From positions 1 through 64,000 of the forward strand of contig JAPMXV010000051.1 of the NCBI GenBank assembly GCA_026936335.1: a stretch of DNA of 64,000 nt, given 5' to 3'. Positions 32,930 to 43,880 of the stretch are shown one piece after another. The notes below the pieces were generated by a model. The model did no database searches, was not told the origin of the DNA, and was given only the letters and a program-made list of their open reading frames with translations. The DNA is from Mantamonas sphyraenae. Lineage: Eukaryota; CRuMs; Mantamonadidae. The stretch's first letter is position 1, and every line of letters starts with the position of its first letter. A program made the translations under genes and the position numbers.

Positions 32930-34991
32930 ATGAATCCACGCTCTGCAAGCACATGCTTTCTTGTGCTCCTCGTCGTTGCGGTTGCATTTGGTTCCCCTGC
33001 CCCCATGTTGAAAAAACGGGGGAGCGCGTATTATCGTTCTCTCAGCACGGCATGGATGCAGTTTGTTAACTCCTCTCTCACCGGCGATGCACCTGGTCGG
33101 TGGGTCGAGAACGAGAAGAAAGTCGAATTGCCAGCGGCTGCTCGCGCTAGCAGCCGTACTCCCCACGCACCGGCCGCCCTAGCCTCTCTCCATGAAGTCC
33201 TCTTTCTCAACAAGATGGGTGCTGACATGCAGCTTGTCTTTGAGGGCCTAGCAGACTCGTGTAAGGGTTCCCTCGTCACAGACGCGGTCCCGCACTCACT
33301 AACGCACGCATGCAGTCAACAACACACACGGGAAACATGACGAAACAGTTTCTACACATTCCCTCTTTCTTTCCATGCACAGTGGCATGTGGCGAGACCT
33401 CCTGTCTGCGACGTCGGATGCAGACGATGAAAGTGGAACCCCGATTCGTTTCACGGCGGCACAGTACAGCGTGGGCACCATGCAGGCCATGCGAGAATCT
33501 GTTGCTTGGTGCTATGGGCACCCGCTTCCCACAGGAACGCCGCAACTGATTGCAGGCATGCTTGCTGTGGCCCAGTTGTGGCGGATGCCGTTGTTGACGG
33601 GTGAGATTCTTGCCTGGGCCGACAAGAGTGAGCACGATTGCCAGGTGTGGGTGGAAATGTGCGTCGGTGCACACCAATCCTCAGATGCAGGTTCTAACGT
33701 GCTCCACTGGGCAGTGCGTCGACTGGGCCAATGTGGACTTCCACCGGACGCAACCTCGCTGAACTTCCTTCCCACCGACATGTTTGTGGCCGCCATGGGT
33801 CTTCTTCTCAACACAGAAATGGAGAAACCGGATGTCCTAAAAACTGACGCGTATGGAAGGCCGGTGAACACGGCATCCGATACTGCCCAGGCCCCCTCGC
33901 TTGCGGAGTTCGTTGTTTCCTACATTGAGGCGAACGAGGATGCATGCAGTGCCCAACACATTGCACTATTGACTCTTATCCTCGAGGATGTGCCCCATGA
34001 GCGCGAAATGTTGTTTTTGAGACACATGATGGAGCAGGGATCAGATCCACATGCCATGGACATTGTTTGCCGTCGGCTGGCAGGGAAACTGTATGAGCTC
34101 CTTCTTTCGGGGGTGATTGATCTGAACAAATTGCCACCTGAAGTGGTGTGCACTATCCTGAGACAGGACTCGATCAGTTTGCCAGGAGAGGGTTCCGTGT
34201 TGCAACTCGCAAAATGGTACGCCGGAAACAACACGCAAGTTCACTCGCACTCAGAGTTGAGGAAAGTGTTTCGTACTGTCCGCTTTGGCTGTTTGTCACT
34301 GGAAGAGTTGCGCTGGATGAAGCGGGACGGGAAATGGGACACGTTGTTCGTTGACACTGAGACCCTGGTGAACGCTGCAGAGGACATTCTAGCACATCTG
34401 CATGGACAAAACCGATCTCACTGGCAGCCCAGGGATTTTGTATGGGCACCTACCTTGTGGAAGGATCGATCCACGGGAAGCAGGTGCGTTGAGCTGCTAC
34501 CGAACGGACTTCAGCATCGGTCCACTCCCGACCAGGCCATTCCCCATCAGCCCCATCAGCGATCGAAACGGGTAGTGTGGATCTCCATGCAATGGGTTCT
34601 TGATGGGCAGACGGTTCTTTTCAAAGTGCCGGAGGGACTCTCGAGGTGGACCTGGTCGATTGGTCTGGTTGACGATGTCCCGGGTCAAACTCCAGTTGTT
34701 TCGATTGGGCTCAGTTTCCAACGGGAACGGGGAAGAGCAACCGTGATTGATCCAATCAATCAGCATCATCAACAGCGCAGATACTGGCAGGGTTCATTGG
34801 TCCGCATGGAGATCAAGGACAACATGGTGGTGTTCCATCGCGATCGAAGAATGCACCACGAACAGCCTGTAAGGGTGAAAATGATACCGGGAAAACGTTA
34901 CCATGCTGGTATCATTATGGTTCAGGACGGTTACAGCGACAGCGAGTGTCGAGAAGAGAGGAAGTGGCAGTTCACCACTGAGTCCGGCTAG
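32930..34991 (+). CDS. BTB-domain protein with a signal-peptide-like N-terminus
   Basis: Exon 1 (32930-33258) and exon 2 (33383-34991) join across a 124-nt phase-2 intron (donor GTGTAAGG, acceptor CCATGCACAG) for about 645 residues. The start MNPRSASTCFLVLLVVAVAF reads as a signal peptide or membrane anchor. A BTB/POZ-type fold follows: a LFLNKMGADMQLVFEG strand region before the intron, then MWRDLL, an IRFTAAQYSVGTMQ segment, SVAWCYGHPLP and a helical LIAGMLAVAQLWRMPLLT end. A BACK-like helical middle comes next. The C-terminal 150 residues are beta-rich and may be a PHR/SPRY-like sandwich. Codon third positions look less GC-biased than in neighbouring genes. BTB proteins normally act in the cytosol or nucleus, so the hydrophobic start is odd; a different first exon could remove it. 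Confidence 0.7.
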
Positions 34992-35043
34992 AAATGCATA
35001 TGATCATACTCTGACACCACACTGTCCATTCCTGACCTCCCTT

Positions 35044-38000
35044 TCAAAACCCACCTCCCCCCTCGCTGTCATACGGCGGTGGCGAGGCAGACGCGGGCAC
35101 GCTTCCCCACACGCCCCCATTCCACAGCTCCCCTGCACCACCACCTCCTCCAGCCGCACCACCACCTCCATCCCCACCTCCAGCCACACCACCCGTTGCC
35201 CCGTCACCATACACAACCCGATCCATCCCCCACCCATTCCCAACGAGGCCCCAGCTGCCAACGTTCTCGTAACTGGGCGCCACCGAGCTCACCTCCATCT
35301 CTGCGCCTCCGATCCCCTCGGCGTGCTTGTACGCGCCCCAATCCACCTCCTTGCTCACCGCACCCATTTCTACCTGCTCCCCATGGTCATCCTGCCCGTC
35401 TTGAGGGGCGACATGAAACAGCGTGCTGCCGAGCAACTCGTCTCTATCTCTCTCTGCCCTCGCGCGTCGCACACGTACGGCTACACCCACTGCCAGGGCA
35501 AACAGAAACACACCCGCCGACCACAGCGCCGCCTCGGTTGCCGCAGACGCGCCTCCCGTGCCCTGGCTCCCTGCGCCGTCTGTGCCTGCGTCTGTTGCGC
35601 CTGCGACGTTGCTGCTCCCGCCGTCGTCGTCCCCGCCTGCTGGAGCCTCCCAGTGTGTCACTGGCACTGTGAATGTGCCCACTGCCCGCCCAGCCAGCAC
35701 CACTGTCACGTTCAGGGCTGTTCCGTCTCCGCGCTGCGTTGGCAAACGCGCCAGGGCAAAGCCCACCTTTCCGGCCACGCCGCCGGCTCGAAGATGGCCG
35801 TACTGCGCAACGTTCTCCTCGCCGTTCACCAGCAGCGACAAGAGACCGCTCGGGTACTCTGTGTCTGGTACGAGCACGTGCGGAAAGGTCAACACCAGGG
35901 TGACGGGCATGCTTGCCCTTGCGTCCAGGGTGCTGGGACTCACCGCAAACGGATTGTTCAGCACCAGCTCCATGTCGTTCAGGAGCCAATTGTCGATGGC
36001 CGACGTGGAAAACTGTGCCTGTCGCACGCGAAACGCGCACGTTTCGCCCACGTTCACGTTGCGAACGTACGACACGGGCTTCCACGTCCTGTACTCGGCG
36101 GGCGTCAGAATTTGCCGGATGCGCCAGGTGCCCCCTCCCACACTGCCATCCAGCGTGCAACGGTCCTCCAGATACACGTCTTCGTTTGTGTCTGGCCGTT
36201 CACACGGTCCCGAGCCCACATTGGGCGTGCGCATGTCGAAGCGCCACGACAGCGTCCCGGGTCCCAACGCACTTGTCTGCACCACTCGGTTCGACCCAAA
36301 CAGCGACAGCTGCGCACCCAACACGCCCAGATCACAATGTGCCACAGCCGAAGTGCCCACCGTCAGCCATCCGGCGCCCATGTCCTGATCCGACAAAGTG
36401 TCAAAGCTCGCGCGCAGCGTCCTACGGTTGCCCGCATACTCTGTGTACGGCATCACATACACGCGCACTGTTTCGATGCTGTACGTGTGGTTTCCCAGCG
36501 CCAATCGCAGCTCCTTCCACCCGTGCGCCTGCGAGATCGGCCATGCCAGCCCGCACACCCGCGAGTCGGCGCTCCCGCCCGTCCCACACGGTACAGACAC
36601 AGCACCCAGCGAGCCAGCCTCCACCAAATGCACCGCTGTAAACAACGACAGAGATGCAGGCAAGCCCACAAGCGTCACTGCACGGTCGTCAAACACGGCC
36701 GCCGGTCCGTTGGTCGCCACCGCCATTCCTGCCACCGACTGGCCGCTCACAAACAGCACCGATTCTGTGCGCATGTCCACGCTTAATCCTCCAGTGACGC
36801 TTATCTCCACTCGTTGCCACCCGCGCACACCGGCCTCAAACTGCACATTGCATCCGTGGCCGCCGCTGATGGGCACGCATGCGCGCCACGACCACCCCTC
36901 TACACGTGCAAGCACACGCGTTTCGGCTGTGTTCAGACCACCCATGGAGCTGAAATCGACGAGCAGCGGCGTTGCCGCGCCCGTGCTCAGCATCTGCGTC
37001 ACGCTCGCGTTTACCGGCAGCTGCAGACTCGTCGGCCCCACACTCTGCACAGTCAACCCAACATGGAGCAGCTCCTGAGCAGGCTGGCTTGCCACGTACA
37101 CCACCAAGTTGGACACGCGGCTCGCCCCAACCGGCCCCTTGTACACCAGCTGCCACAGATCGGCCAGCATCAGCTCCACGCGGGTTCCGTCTGTGCTTAC
37201 AGACACGTTGCCCGTGTCTGCGCCAGCAATGCCATCCACACGTACACGAAGCGCAGGCGACAGGGTCGAACCACCAAACACATCGCTCGCAAAGACCGCC
37301 GTGGTCGTTGTTTGCGGAAACACGCGTCCGTTGGGCGTCACCTGCGTCGGCGTGCGCCGTCCGGCAAGCACATGCACTCTCAGACGTTCGGTTGCTTCAT
37401 ACCTGCCGTCGCGCAGCACGGTTACCGAGTGCTGGCCCACACCCAGCGCCTCTACGCGTGTGCTGTCCACTGTGCACACCAACTGCGTGCTGTTGGTCAC
37501 CACCAAGCTCGTGCACACGTCCAACGCGTCCGCATCGCTGCGCAAACGGTACTGAGACGCGGTGGAGAAGCTCTGTCCGCGCACAACCATCTGTTGCGAC
37601 GCGCCAACCCCCGTCACCAGCAACGTCGTCGACCGGCTCACGTCCACCTGCGTCACCGTATCCACGCGCACTCCTACCATGGCCATCGCAAGTGACACGA
37701 CGTATGTCTCGCCGCCATTCACAGACACGTCCAGCGCAAACGTGCGTCCAGTGAGGTTTGTCGACCCCACATGCCAGCTCAGGGTCCATTGCGCCGCAGC
37801 CGTGTCCAATGACTCACCACGCACGTTGCTCAGCCAATCTGCACGTCCGTCCACTCTAACCTGCACAGAAGCAGCTGCCTGAGCGGCGGCACTGGCAAAC
37901 ACGGGCGCGTGCATGGCCACGGTCACATTGACGCGCCCTGACGGCACCGTGAACGGAAGGACATCTGGATGCACGCGCACAGATGCGTTGTAGACGTCGC

Positions 38001-41000
38001 GTCCACGCGCAAGGGTGTACACCACGCTGTCCGACCACACCACGTGCATGCCTGCGTCCACCTCGACGCCCACTTGGTACGTCGTGCCGTCTGCAAACGT
38101 ATCCATCGATGCCTCACAGATGCCTGCGCCACTCGGCACCACACACAGACGACTGCCGTGGCCCGACGTGCCCTGGACACGTGTGCGAAGCCACGCCGTG
38201 CCGTTTCCGCTGCTGGCATCCGTCGTCGTGTTGACACGCAAAGTCACCGTGCGACTTGGGTCACGTGCAAAAACACGCGGCAGCACGCTGTGCACGCTTG
38301 CATTCCCTCCGTACGCCGCAATGTCCATGCCGAATTGCTCCATGGTGTATCCGCGCGGGAACGACGCCGTGCCAACCTGTGCCTCCAGGACCGCGGCCCA
38401 CTGCAGCGCCCCTGCAAACTGTACATCGACGTCGACCTCACGCAGTGCCCACGTGCGTGTGTCTACACGCACCAGTGGCAATTGCGCCCCGTGGCGGTCA
38501 CGCACCTCGACCACGTCGCACAAGCGCGTTCGAAGCAGCACAGGGCCACGCACTCCCATCGAGTTGTACAGGAACCAAAGGTTCAGCTTGCGTTGCACAG
38601 CCGTCGCGTTGTGCAGCAACGGCTGCACGGGGAAGCGCAGTGTGTATGGAACCGCCGTGGCCACGCGCATCAAAGGGCCCATGCGCACGGCGTAGTCTGT
38701 CGTCCAGCCGCGTTCGACATGCTGGCCGTTCAGGCTGAGCTGCAGCGTCAGCACACGCGCATCGTACGCCCGTGTGTTGACGCACAGTGTCTCTGCAGAT
38801 CCGTTGCCCACGTGCCACGTGCCTTGTGTGTCCACCTCGGCCACGGCTCCAGCTGCGGCAGAGGAAGCCATGTCTGCGTCGGTCCAATTCCCTGCAAACG
38901 TCCCGTTTGCCCCGAGCAGCCATCCGCTGTCCTGCCACCGCCACACGCCGGCGCCCTCACTGACCAATCCCACACGTAGGCGGCCCTGTGGGGCCTGCGC
39001 AGCTACCGTAGCCACGTGTGCGTTGTCTTCACGGTCCCACACGCTCGCTGGCGTGCCCCATGTGCCCTCACACGAGCCACCCGCGGCCACGCGCACGTAG
39101 CAGGCCTCGTCTAGATTCATGTGTGGAGTCGGACACCCAAAGGCACCGCTGGCTTGTAGCACCGACTGCGCAGGCGCCACAAAGCGCACCTCTGCGCTGC
39201 TTGTCACATCCAGCGTCACGTTGGCCACCCGATCGACGACGGCCTTGCCCTTGCCTCCGCCGCCCACAGACGTACGTCCGTCGACAAATCCTGCGCCTGA
39301 CACGCGCACAACACGCGTGCCGCACTCGGTCCATTCGACCAGGGCTGGGTCGGTCGCGCCGGCCACGTTGCTCACGTTGTACGTCTGCATGACCAGCGAC
39401 TGCGTGGGCGCATACACCTGGCCACCGTTGACGCTGACATTGGCTGTGTGAAGGCCCACCTGCTGGGGAGGCGTGTGCACGGCGCCTGCATACGTAGTGT
39501 ACGTGGCGTCTGCGTTGTGCATCGCCGTCGGCTCCTCGGTCTCACTCCACAGCACGCGCACATCGTACAGAGGCGAGTCCACACCCTGGGCGGACATGGA
39601 AAAGAGCACGTTGCGCTGCTGCGTGCTCACAAACGTGTCTGACGTGCGCGCAAATGCATGCTGCGTGGACACGGTCGGGATGGTCACGCGCACGTCGTCC
39701 ACGCCCCACGCGTCAAACGATGAGCTTGAGTGCCGCGGCTGCGCCCACTCAAACAACACATGGTCGACGTTTGTGTACGTGTGCGTGATCTGCCGCCACG
39801 TCACGGGCTGGCGCGTGAGCAGCTTCTGGTCCAAGAGGCTGCCCTGCGTCATCACTCCTTCGCTGTTCTGCACGTACTCGTACACATGCAGGTACAGGTC
39901 CTCCTGAATGTCTGGCAGCTCGCAGTTCCCAAACCCACCCGGAATGAACCAGAACGACAGCGTGACCGTGCGCTTGGGCAGCGACAGCACACGCGTGCGA
40001 TGCGACCGTGCGCCGCTCCCCGTCATCTTGAGCGAACGGGAGCCCGACACCGCCCCGCAGTCGGATCGACTCACACTGATCACCTGCGACGGCGACGCCC
40101 ACAGTGCCTCGTATGCACTGATGTCGTTGCTGTCGAAGTCTGCAGTCAGAACAATTTCCGAATCACGCTCCAGCAGCGAGTACGCTTGCATGGGCAGATG
40201 AGGCAGCGGTGTCTCTGCAAACACTCCGGCTTGTGTGTGGTTGTACACCAGTACGGGCACCTGCTCGCTGGTGACAACGAGGTGGCGCGATTCTGCGCGC
40301 AGGTCCACGTCCACCTCTGCGTGCGTGCTGTTGTCCACACGCACGTCCAAGAGGATGGGAGGAATGCTCATGCGCAAGTACATCGGCGCATGGAAGTGGA
40401 TGCCACGAAGCGACACGCGTGTGCGATATCCGTTGGCCAGAGCGCGCGGGTACGCTGTGCTCACATTGGCCACCTGTGCCGTCAGCCCCTGCGCGGCACC
40501 TATTGCCTGCACGCGCACTCGCACCACGGTGTGGTTGTGTGCAAGCTGTGCATTGCCCACCATCAGCACTTGATAGTCGCCGGCCGGTTGCGGCCCATCG
40601 AGTCGTATCCTGGTGCTGCCGGAGGCCGCGTGCGACACCTGCGTAGGCACTGCGTGCGTGCCTGTCGCAAGGTACAAGCGCACGTCGTTTTGCGTGGCCC
40701 CTTCCACGCTGATGTCCACGCCGTACACCACTGTGGCTGCAAATGCCACGTGGAAATGCAGCAGTGTTTGTTCGCCCGCACGCAGAGGCATCAACACACC
40801 TTCCGTGTCCTCCAAGCGCAAAACGACAGGATCGATGGCACGCAACCAAACGACAGGCGTCCACGGCGATTCCGAGGTGACGCGCACTCGCAGCGGCTCG
40901 ATCGCGTGCTGGTTGGTCGGCCGGGTCCACATGCACATGGCACATACACGGCTCTCTGGGCCTGTGTGCGCTGTGGCATTGCCCCACACGGTGCCATTGG

Positions 41001-42744
41001 CCATGTACAGGTGTGTGCAGCGGCCTGCAGCGCCCGCCTGTGCCAGCAGGGCTTTCCACACCTCCACCTCGACGTCGCTGGTTGCGTTGGCACGAACTGC
41101 ACCCGCGCCCAGATAGCTACAGTTGGTCACATTTACAGGTGCTGCGTCAAGGCACACCCTGCAGGCGCCTGCCAGCTGTTGGTTGGGCGATGGCGGCAGA
41201 GCAAACGAAACGTCTGAACTGCCCACCGTCGACGCGTTGCCAGTCAGCTCGGTGCCCAGCACCTCGACGCGCGTCTCGTGCGTTGTCCACACGCTTGCGT
41301 TCATCTGCAGCGTCACTGTGGCGCCCTCCTGCCAAAGCACCTCGTTGTGAGAGATGTTGACCACGGCGTAGGCGCGCGGCGTAGCCACAAACTCGACACC
41401 CGGCACAGTCTGGGACCAATGAACGCCCCCGTTTACGCTCACGGCCACCTTGTCCAGTCGGTCACCCTCCACGTTTGCCAGGGCGGCCTCGAGCTGTGTG
41501 GCGTTCAAGCGCACGGCCCATGTCGAGGCCTCCAGGCTGGAATCCAAGGACCCGTCGACGTCAAGTGTACGTCCGGACGTAGTGGACTGCATTCGCACAC
41601 GTAGGTGGATCATGGCCTGTTGGGCGGGAGGCAGGGCTCCGCGCACACGAAAGCGCGTTGGCAGCCTCAACACGGGCTCCTCGTGCATTTCGCCTGCACC
41701 CAGGTACCAGCGTGACGGAGTCAGAGTGGCCTGTCCGTAGACATGGACGCCGTGCACTCGCACTTGGTCAAGCAGCCAGGTGTCGTACGTGGGCCCACTG
41801 TAGTACGGTTGAAGAAACTGCATGCGGAACGCCCCGTGCGTCACCGTGACGGTGTACTTTGCCCAGTCGCGTGCATACACGGTTTGGATGACCAGCGCTG
41901 TGGCCAGGCTGTCGTACGAGGGGCTGTTCACAGCGATGTTCACCGTGAGATCCTCCAACTGGTCAGCCGTCTCACATTCGCCCTGCCCCAATGGTGCACG
42001 AGCCCAGAACGACAGCGTCGACTTTCCTCGCACGGGGTGCACGTGCGACACCACCGCTCGGAACGATCCATAGAAGAGAAGCTTGCCAGCGGAATTTTCC
42101 GCCGTCCCACCGCACCCGCTGCTGTACTGGCTGGACGGGATAGCTGTCGACCACAACGCTGCGTCGCCGTTGACCACATCAAATGTCGACTGGTAGAGAT
42201 ACGCCACGCCTGTGTGTGTGTGTGTGTGTGTGTGTGTGGCGGTTTGGGGGTTAGGCAGCCATAATTTGCCTGATCCGAAAACGCACCAAAAACGGACAAG
42301 ACGTCGTGGCTCACCTTCTACGAGCACCAGCGCCGTCTGCTTCTGCGCCTGCACGCCGCAAGCGGTGACTTGGACGTGCCAGATCGAATCGCTCTGTGCC
42401 TGTGCCTGTTCTGTGTACAAATCGGGAGCGCTTGTCGCGTGAAAAGCAACCATTCGTTCTCCGGCGGCGGTGCCGTTCCACGCTGCGACGAGCGTCCACG
42501 CCGCGTGCTGCAGGCCTGTGCTTTTGTTGTTCATCAGCACCAGCTGGGTGTTTGCTGCGTCGAGCACACACGTCTCGTTGACGCCTGTCAGGGTCACGGT
42601 GAGTTTGCTCGCCGCTCCAGTGGCCTCTGCGTCCATCGCCTGCGGGCTGATTGCGTCCACCTGCATGGTTCCGTGTACATCGTGGATGCACACACATGTG
42701 ATCGCCACCATGACTGTCAGCACAGCCATCGTGGACGTTGGCAT
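35044..42744 (-). CDS. Giant single-pass surface protein with reelin-like ectodomain segments
   Basis: The start chosen is 42744 (MPTSTMAVLTVMVAITCVC, signal peptide). The ORF is open further 5' but without a signal. One 105-nt intron (42314-42210) has a GTGAGC donor and an acceptor abutting a CA repeat; being a multiple of three with no stop, it would not be noticed as an intron by ORF length. The protein is about 2,531 residues. Three segments of about 170 residues share a reelin-subrepeat-like pattern: a CG or DCG before a SLxxxG strand, then LSFWxxxGxGxCExxDxxEDLxL, a W-x-x-x-x-x-T strand, and a final DxWxLDDVRV. They lie near 42.2-41.7, 40.1-39.7 and 36.4-35.9 kb. Beta-sandwich linkers and many N-glycosylation sequons lie between. 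One transmembrane helix (LWSAGVFLFALAVGVAVRV) precedes a Gly-rich cytosolic tail. Probably an adhesion or ligand-binding receptor; no ligand can be inferred. Confidence 0.85.
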   Translation of the reverse strand: MPTSTMAVLTVMVAITCVCIHDVHGTMQVDAISPQAMDAEATGAASKLTVTLTGVNETCVLDAANTQLVLMNNKSTGLQHAAWTLVAAWNGTAAGERMVAFHATSAPDLYTEQAQAQSDSIWHVQVTACGVQAQKQTALVLVEGEPRRLVRFWCVFGSGKLWLPNPQTATHTHTHTHTGVAYLYQSTFDVVNGDAALWSTAIPSSQYSSGCGGTAENSAGKLLFYGSFRAVVSHVHPVRGKSTLSFWARAPLGQGECETADQLEDLTVNIAVNSPSYDSLATALVIQTVYARDWAKYTVTVTHGAFRMQFLQPYYSGPTYDTWLLDQVRVHGVHVYGQATLTPSRWYLGAGEMHEEPVLRLPTRFRVRGALPPAQQAMIHLRVRMQSTTSGRTLDVDGSLDSSLEASTWAVRLNATQLEAALANVEGDRLDKVAVSVNGGVHWSQTVPGVEFVATPRAYAVVNISHNEVLWQEGATVTLQMNASVWTTHETRVEVLGTELTGNASTVGSSDVSFALPPSPNQQLAGACRVCLDAAPVNVTNCSYLGAGAVRANATSDVEVEVWKALLAQAGAAGRCTHLYMANGTVWGNATAHTGPESRVCAMCMWTRPTNQHAIEPLRVRVTSESPWTPVVWLRAIDPVVLRLEDTEGVLMPLRAGEQTLLHFHVAFAATVVYGVDISVEGATQNDVRLYLATGTHAVPTQVSHAASGSTRIRLDGPQPAGDYQVLMVGNAQLAHNHTVVRVRVQAIGAAQGLTAQVANVSTAYPRALANGYRTRVSLRGIHFHAPMYLRMSIPPILLDVRVDNSTHAEVDVDLRAESRHLVVTSEQVPVLVYNHTQAGVFAETPLPHLPMQAYSLLERDSEIVLTADFDSNDISAYEALWASPSQVISVSRSDCGAVSGSRSLKMTGSGARSHRTRVLSLPKRTVTLSFWFIPGGFGNCELPDIQEDLYLHVYEYVQNSEGVMTQGSLLDQKLLTRQPVTWRQITHTYTNVDHVLFEWAQPRHSSSSFDAWGVDDVRVTIPTVSTQHAFARTSDTFVSTQQRNVLFSMSAQGVDSPLYDVRVLWSETEEPTAMHNADATYTTYAGAVHTPPQQVGLHTANVSVNGGQVYAPTQSLVMQTYNVSNVAGATDPALVEWTECGTRVVRVSGAGFVDGRTSVGGGGKGKAVVDRVANVTLDVTSSAEVRFVAPAQSVLQASGAFGCPTPHMNLDEACYVRVAAGGSCEGTWGTPASVWDREDNAHVATVAAQAPQGRLRVGLVSEGAGVWRWQDSGWLLGANGTFAGNWTDADMASSAAAGAVAEVDTQGTWHVGNGSAETLCVNTRAYDARVLTLQLSLNGQHVERGWTTDYAVRMGPLMRVATAVPYTLRFPVQPLLHNATAVQRKLNLWFLYNSMGVRGPVLLRTRLCDVVEVRDRHGAQLPLVRVDTRTWALREVDVDVQFAGALQWAAVLEAQVGTASFPRGYTMEQFGMDIAAYGGNASVHSVLPRVFARDPSRTVTLRVNTTTDASSGNGTAWLRTRVQGTSGHGSRLCVVPSGAGICEASMDTFADGTTYQVGVEVDAGMHVVWSDSVVYTLARGRDVYNASVRVHPDVLPFTVPSGRVNVTVAMHAPVFASAAAQAAASVQVRVDGRADWLSNVRGESLDTAAAQWTLSWHVGSTNLTGRTFALDVSVNGGETYVVSLAMAMVGVRVDTVTQVDVSRSTTLLVTGVGASQQMVVRGQSFSTASQYRLRSDADALDVCTSLVVTNSTQLVCTVDSTRVEALGVGQHSVTVLRDGRYEATERLRVHVLAGRRTPTQVTPNGRVFPQTTTTAVFASDVFGGSTLSPALRVRVDGIAGADTGNVSVSTDGTRVELMLADLWQLVYKGPVGASRVSNLVVYVASQPAQELLHVGLTVQSVGPTSLQLPVNASVTQMLSTGAATPLLVDFSSMGGLNTAETRVLARVEGWSWRACVPISGGHGCNVQFEAGVRGWQRVEISVTGGLSVDMRTESVLFVSGQSVAGMAVATNGPAAVFDDRAVTLVGLPASLSLFTAVHLVEAGSLGAVSVPCGTGGSADSRVCGLAWPISQAHGWKELRLALGNHTYSIETVRVYVMPYTEYAGNRRTLRASFDTLSDQDMGAGWLTVGTSAVAHCDLGVLGAQLSLFGSNRVVQTSALGPGTLSWRFDMRTPNVGSGPCERPDTNEDVYLEDRCTLDGSVGGGTWRIRQILTPAEYRTWKPVSYVRNVNVGETCAFRVRQAQFSTSAIDNWLLNDMELVLNNPFAVSPSTLDARASMPVTLVLTFPHVLVPDTEYPSGLLSLLVNGEENVAQYGHLRAGGVAGKVGFALARLPTQRGDGTALNVTVVLAGRAVGTFTVPVTHWEAPAGGDDDGGSSNVAGATDAGTDGAGSQGTGGASAATEAALWSAGVFLFALAVGVAVRVRRARAERDRDELLGSTLFHVAPQDGQDDHGEQVEMGAVSKEVDWGAYKHAEGIGGAEMEVSSVAPSYENVGSWGLVGNGWGMDRVVYGDGATGGVAGGGDGGGGAAGGGGGAGELWNGGVWGSVPASASPPPYDSEGGGGF
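42211..42238. repeat. (TG)n/(CA)n microsatellite at a 3' splice site
   Basis: Fourteen uninterrupted TG dinucleotides lie on the plus strand. On the minus strand this is a CA tract placed directly before the CAG acceptor of the surface-protein intron, taking the place of the usual pyrimidine tract. Confidence 0.95.
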
Positions 42745-43077
42745 CCTCGTGCCTGGCCAGAAAGTTGGCCTTGTCTGCGTGCGTGGGTGTGAGTTGCGCC
42801 GGGCCGGAGATGAAAGGCGAGGGGTCAGGAAGGATGCAGTGCTCACCATTGCTGCCCGTGGGATAGTGTGTGGGAGCAGAGCTGTGGGTCGTGGAGCGAG
42901 GCTGCGGTGGCGTGTTTTCTTGGGCCAGTTTCAGCGCGGATGGCAGGGGGTGTGGAAGGGAAATTAGCGTCTGCGCAAACATGCGTGGAGAACGGTGCGC
43001 GTGGAAACGTCGTGATGGGGACGAGGGCGATGGCGTGCGCTGGAGCAACACAACGTCTTCCAGTCGTCCGGACAAGC
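42745..43077. promoter_or_regulatory. Divergent intergenic region between the surface protein and TRAPPC3
   Basis: About 330 bp separates the two start codons. It should contain both promoters. The minus-strand frame stays open for about 100 nt upstream of the chosen start, but that sequence does not resemble a signal peptide. No repeat, TATA box or RNA gene was seen. Confidence 0.45.
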
Positions 43078-43880
43078 ATGAGCAACTCCCGTTCCACGTT
43101 TCAACGCATCGGCGAGAGCGTGTTCAACAAGGTTGACAAGGTGGTACGTGCTCGTCTTGCGTGTGTGTGTGTTTGTGTGTGTTGCACGGGCTGGAGCGAG
43201 TGAAAGCGGATCTACCCTCCTCGCCACATGCCGCCGCCTTGACCGCTCACGTGTCACCTACACCTGCCCACGTACACGGTGCACACACAGAACTCGGAGC
43301 TGTTGGCTCTGACGTACGGTGCTATTATCACGCAGCTGATCCAGGACTACGAGGACGTGGACGAGGTCAACGTGATGCTGGAAAAGATGTAGGCGACCCT
43401 CCCCGCGCGCTAGTGACGCACAGAGACTGACATCGAGGGCGGCATGTGGATGCGGGCGTGGGACAACACGTGTGCAGGGGATACAACATTGGCGTGCGAG
43501 CCATCGACGAGTTTCTGGCCAAGTCGGGGGTGGGCAAGTGCGCCGACTTTCGGGAGACGGCCGAGGTGATCTCCAAGATCGGGTTCAAGATGTACCTGGG
43601 GGTGCCTGCGACGGTGGGCAATTGGAACAGCAACAACACGCAGTGCTCGCTGGTGCTGGAGGAGAACCCATTGGCGGAGTTTGTGGAACTGCCGAGCAAC
43701 TTGAGCAAGCTGCACTACAGCAATCTGCTGTGCGGGGTGCTGCGAGGCGCATTGGAGATGGTGCATTTGAAGGTCGAGGCGGTGTTTGTGAAGGACGCGC
43801 TGCACGGAGACGATCTGACGGAGATCCAGCTGACGTTGATTGAAAAGCTCGAGGAGGACACGCCGCCCGATGATGACTGA
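43078..43880 (+). CDS. TRAPPC3 (BET3): TRAPPC3/Bet3, core subunit of the TRAPP tethering complexes
   Basis: Bet3 is a core subunit of TRAPP complexes, the Rab1/Ypt1 exchange factors for ER-Golgi traffic and autophagy. Three exons (43078-43143, 43291-43388, 43478-43880) join in phase 0 and phase 2 to give 188 residues, the usual family length. Recognisable order: GESVFNKVDKV, NSELLALTYGAIITQLIQDY, MGYNIGVRAIDEFLAKSGVG, KCADFRETAEVISKIGFKMY, then YSNLLCGVLRGALEMV and a C-terminal GDDLTEIQLT segment. The Cys in GKCADFRET (residue 76) matches the palmitoylated Cys of human BET3. Donors are GTACGT and GTAGGC; intron 1 has a GT-rich stretch. The gene looks complete and functional. Confidence 0.97.
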
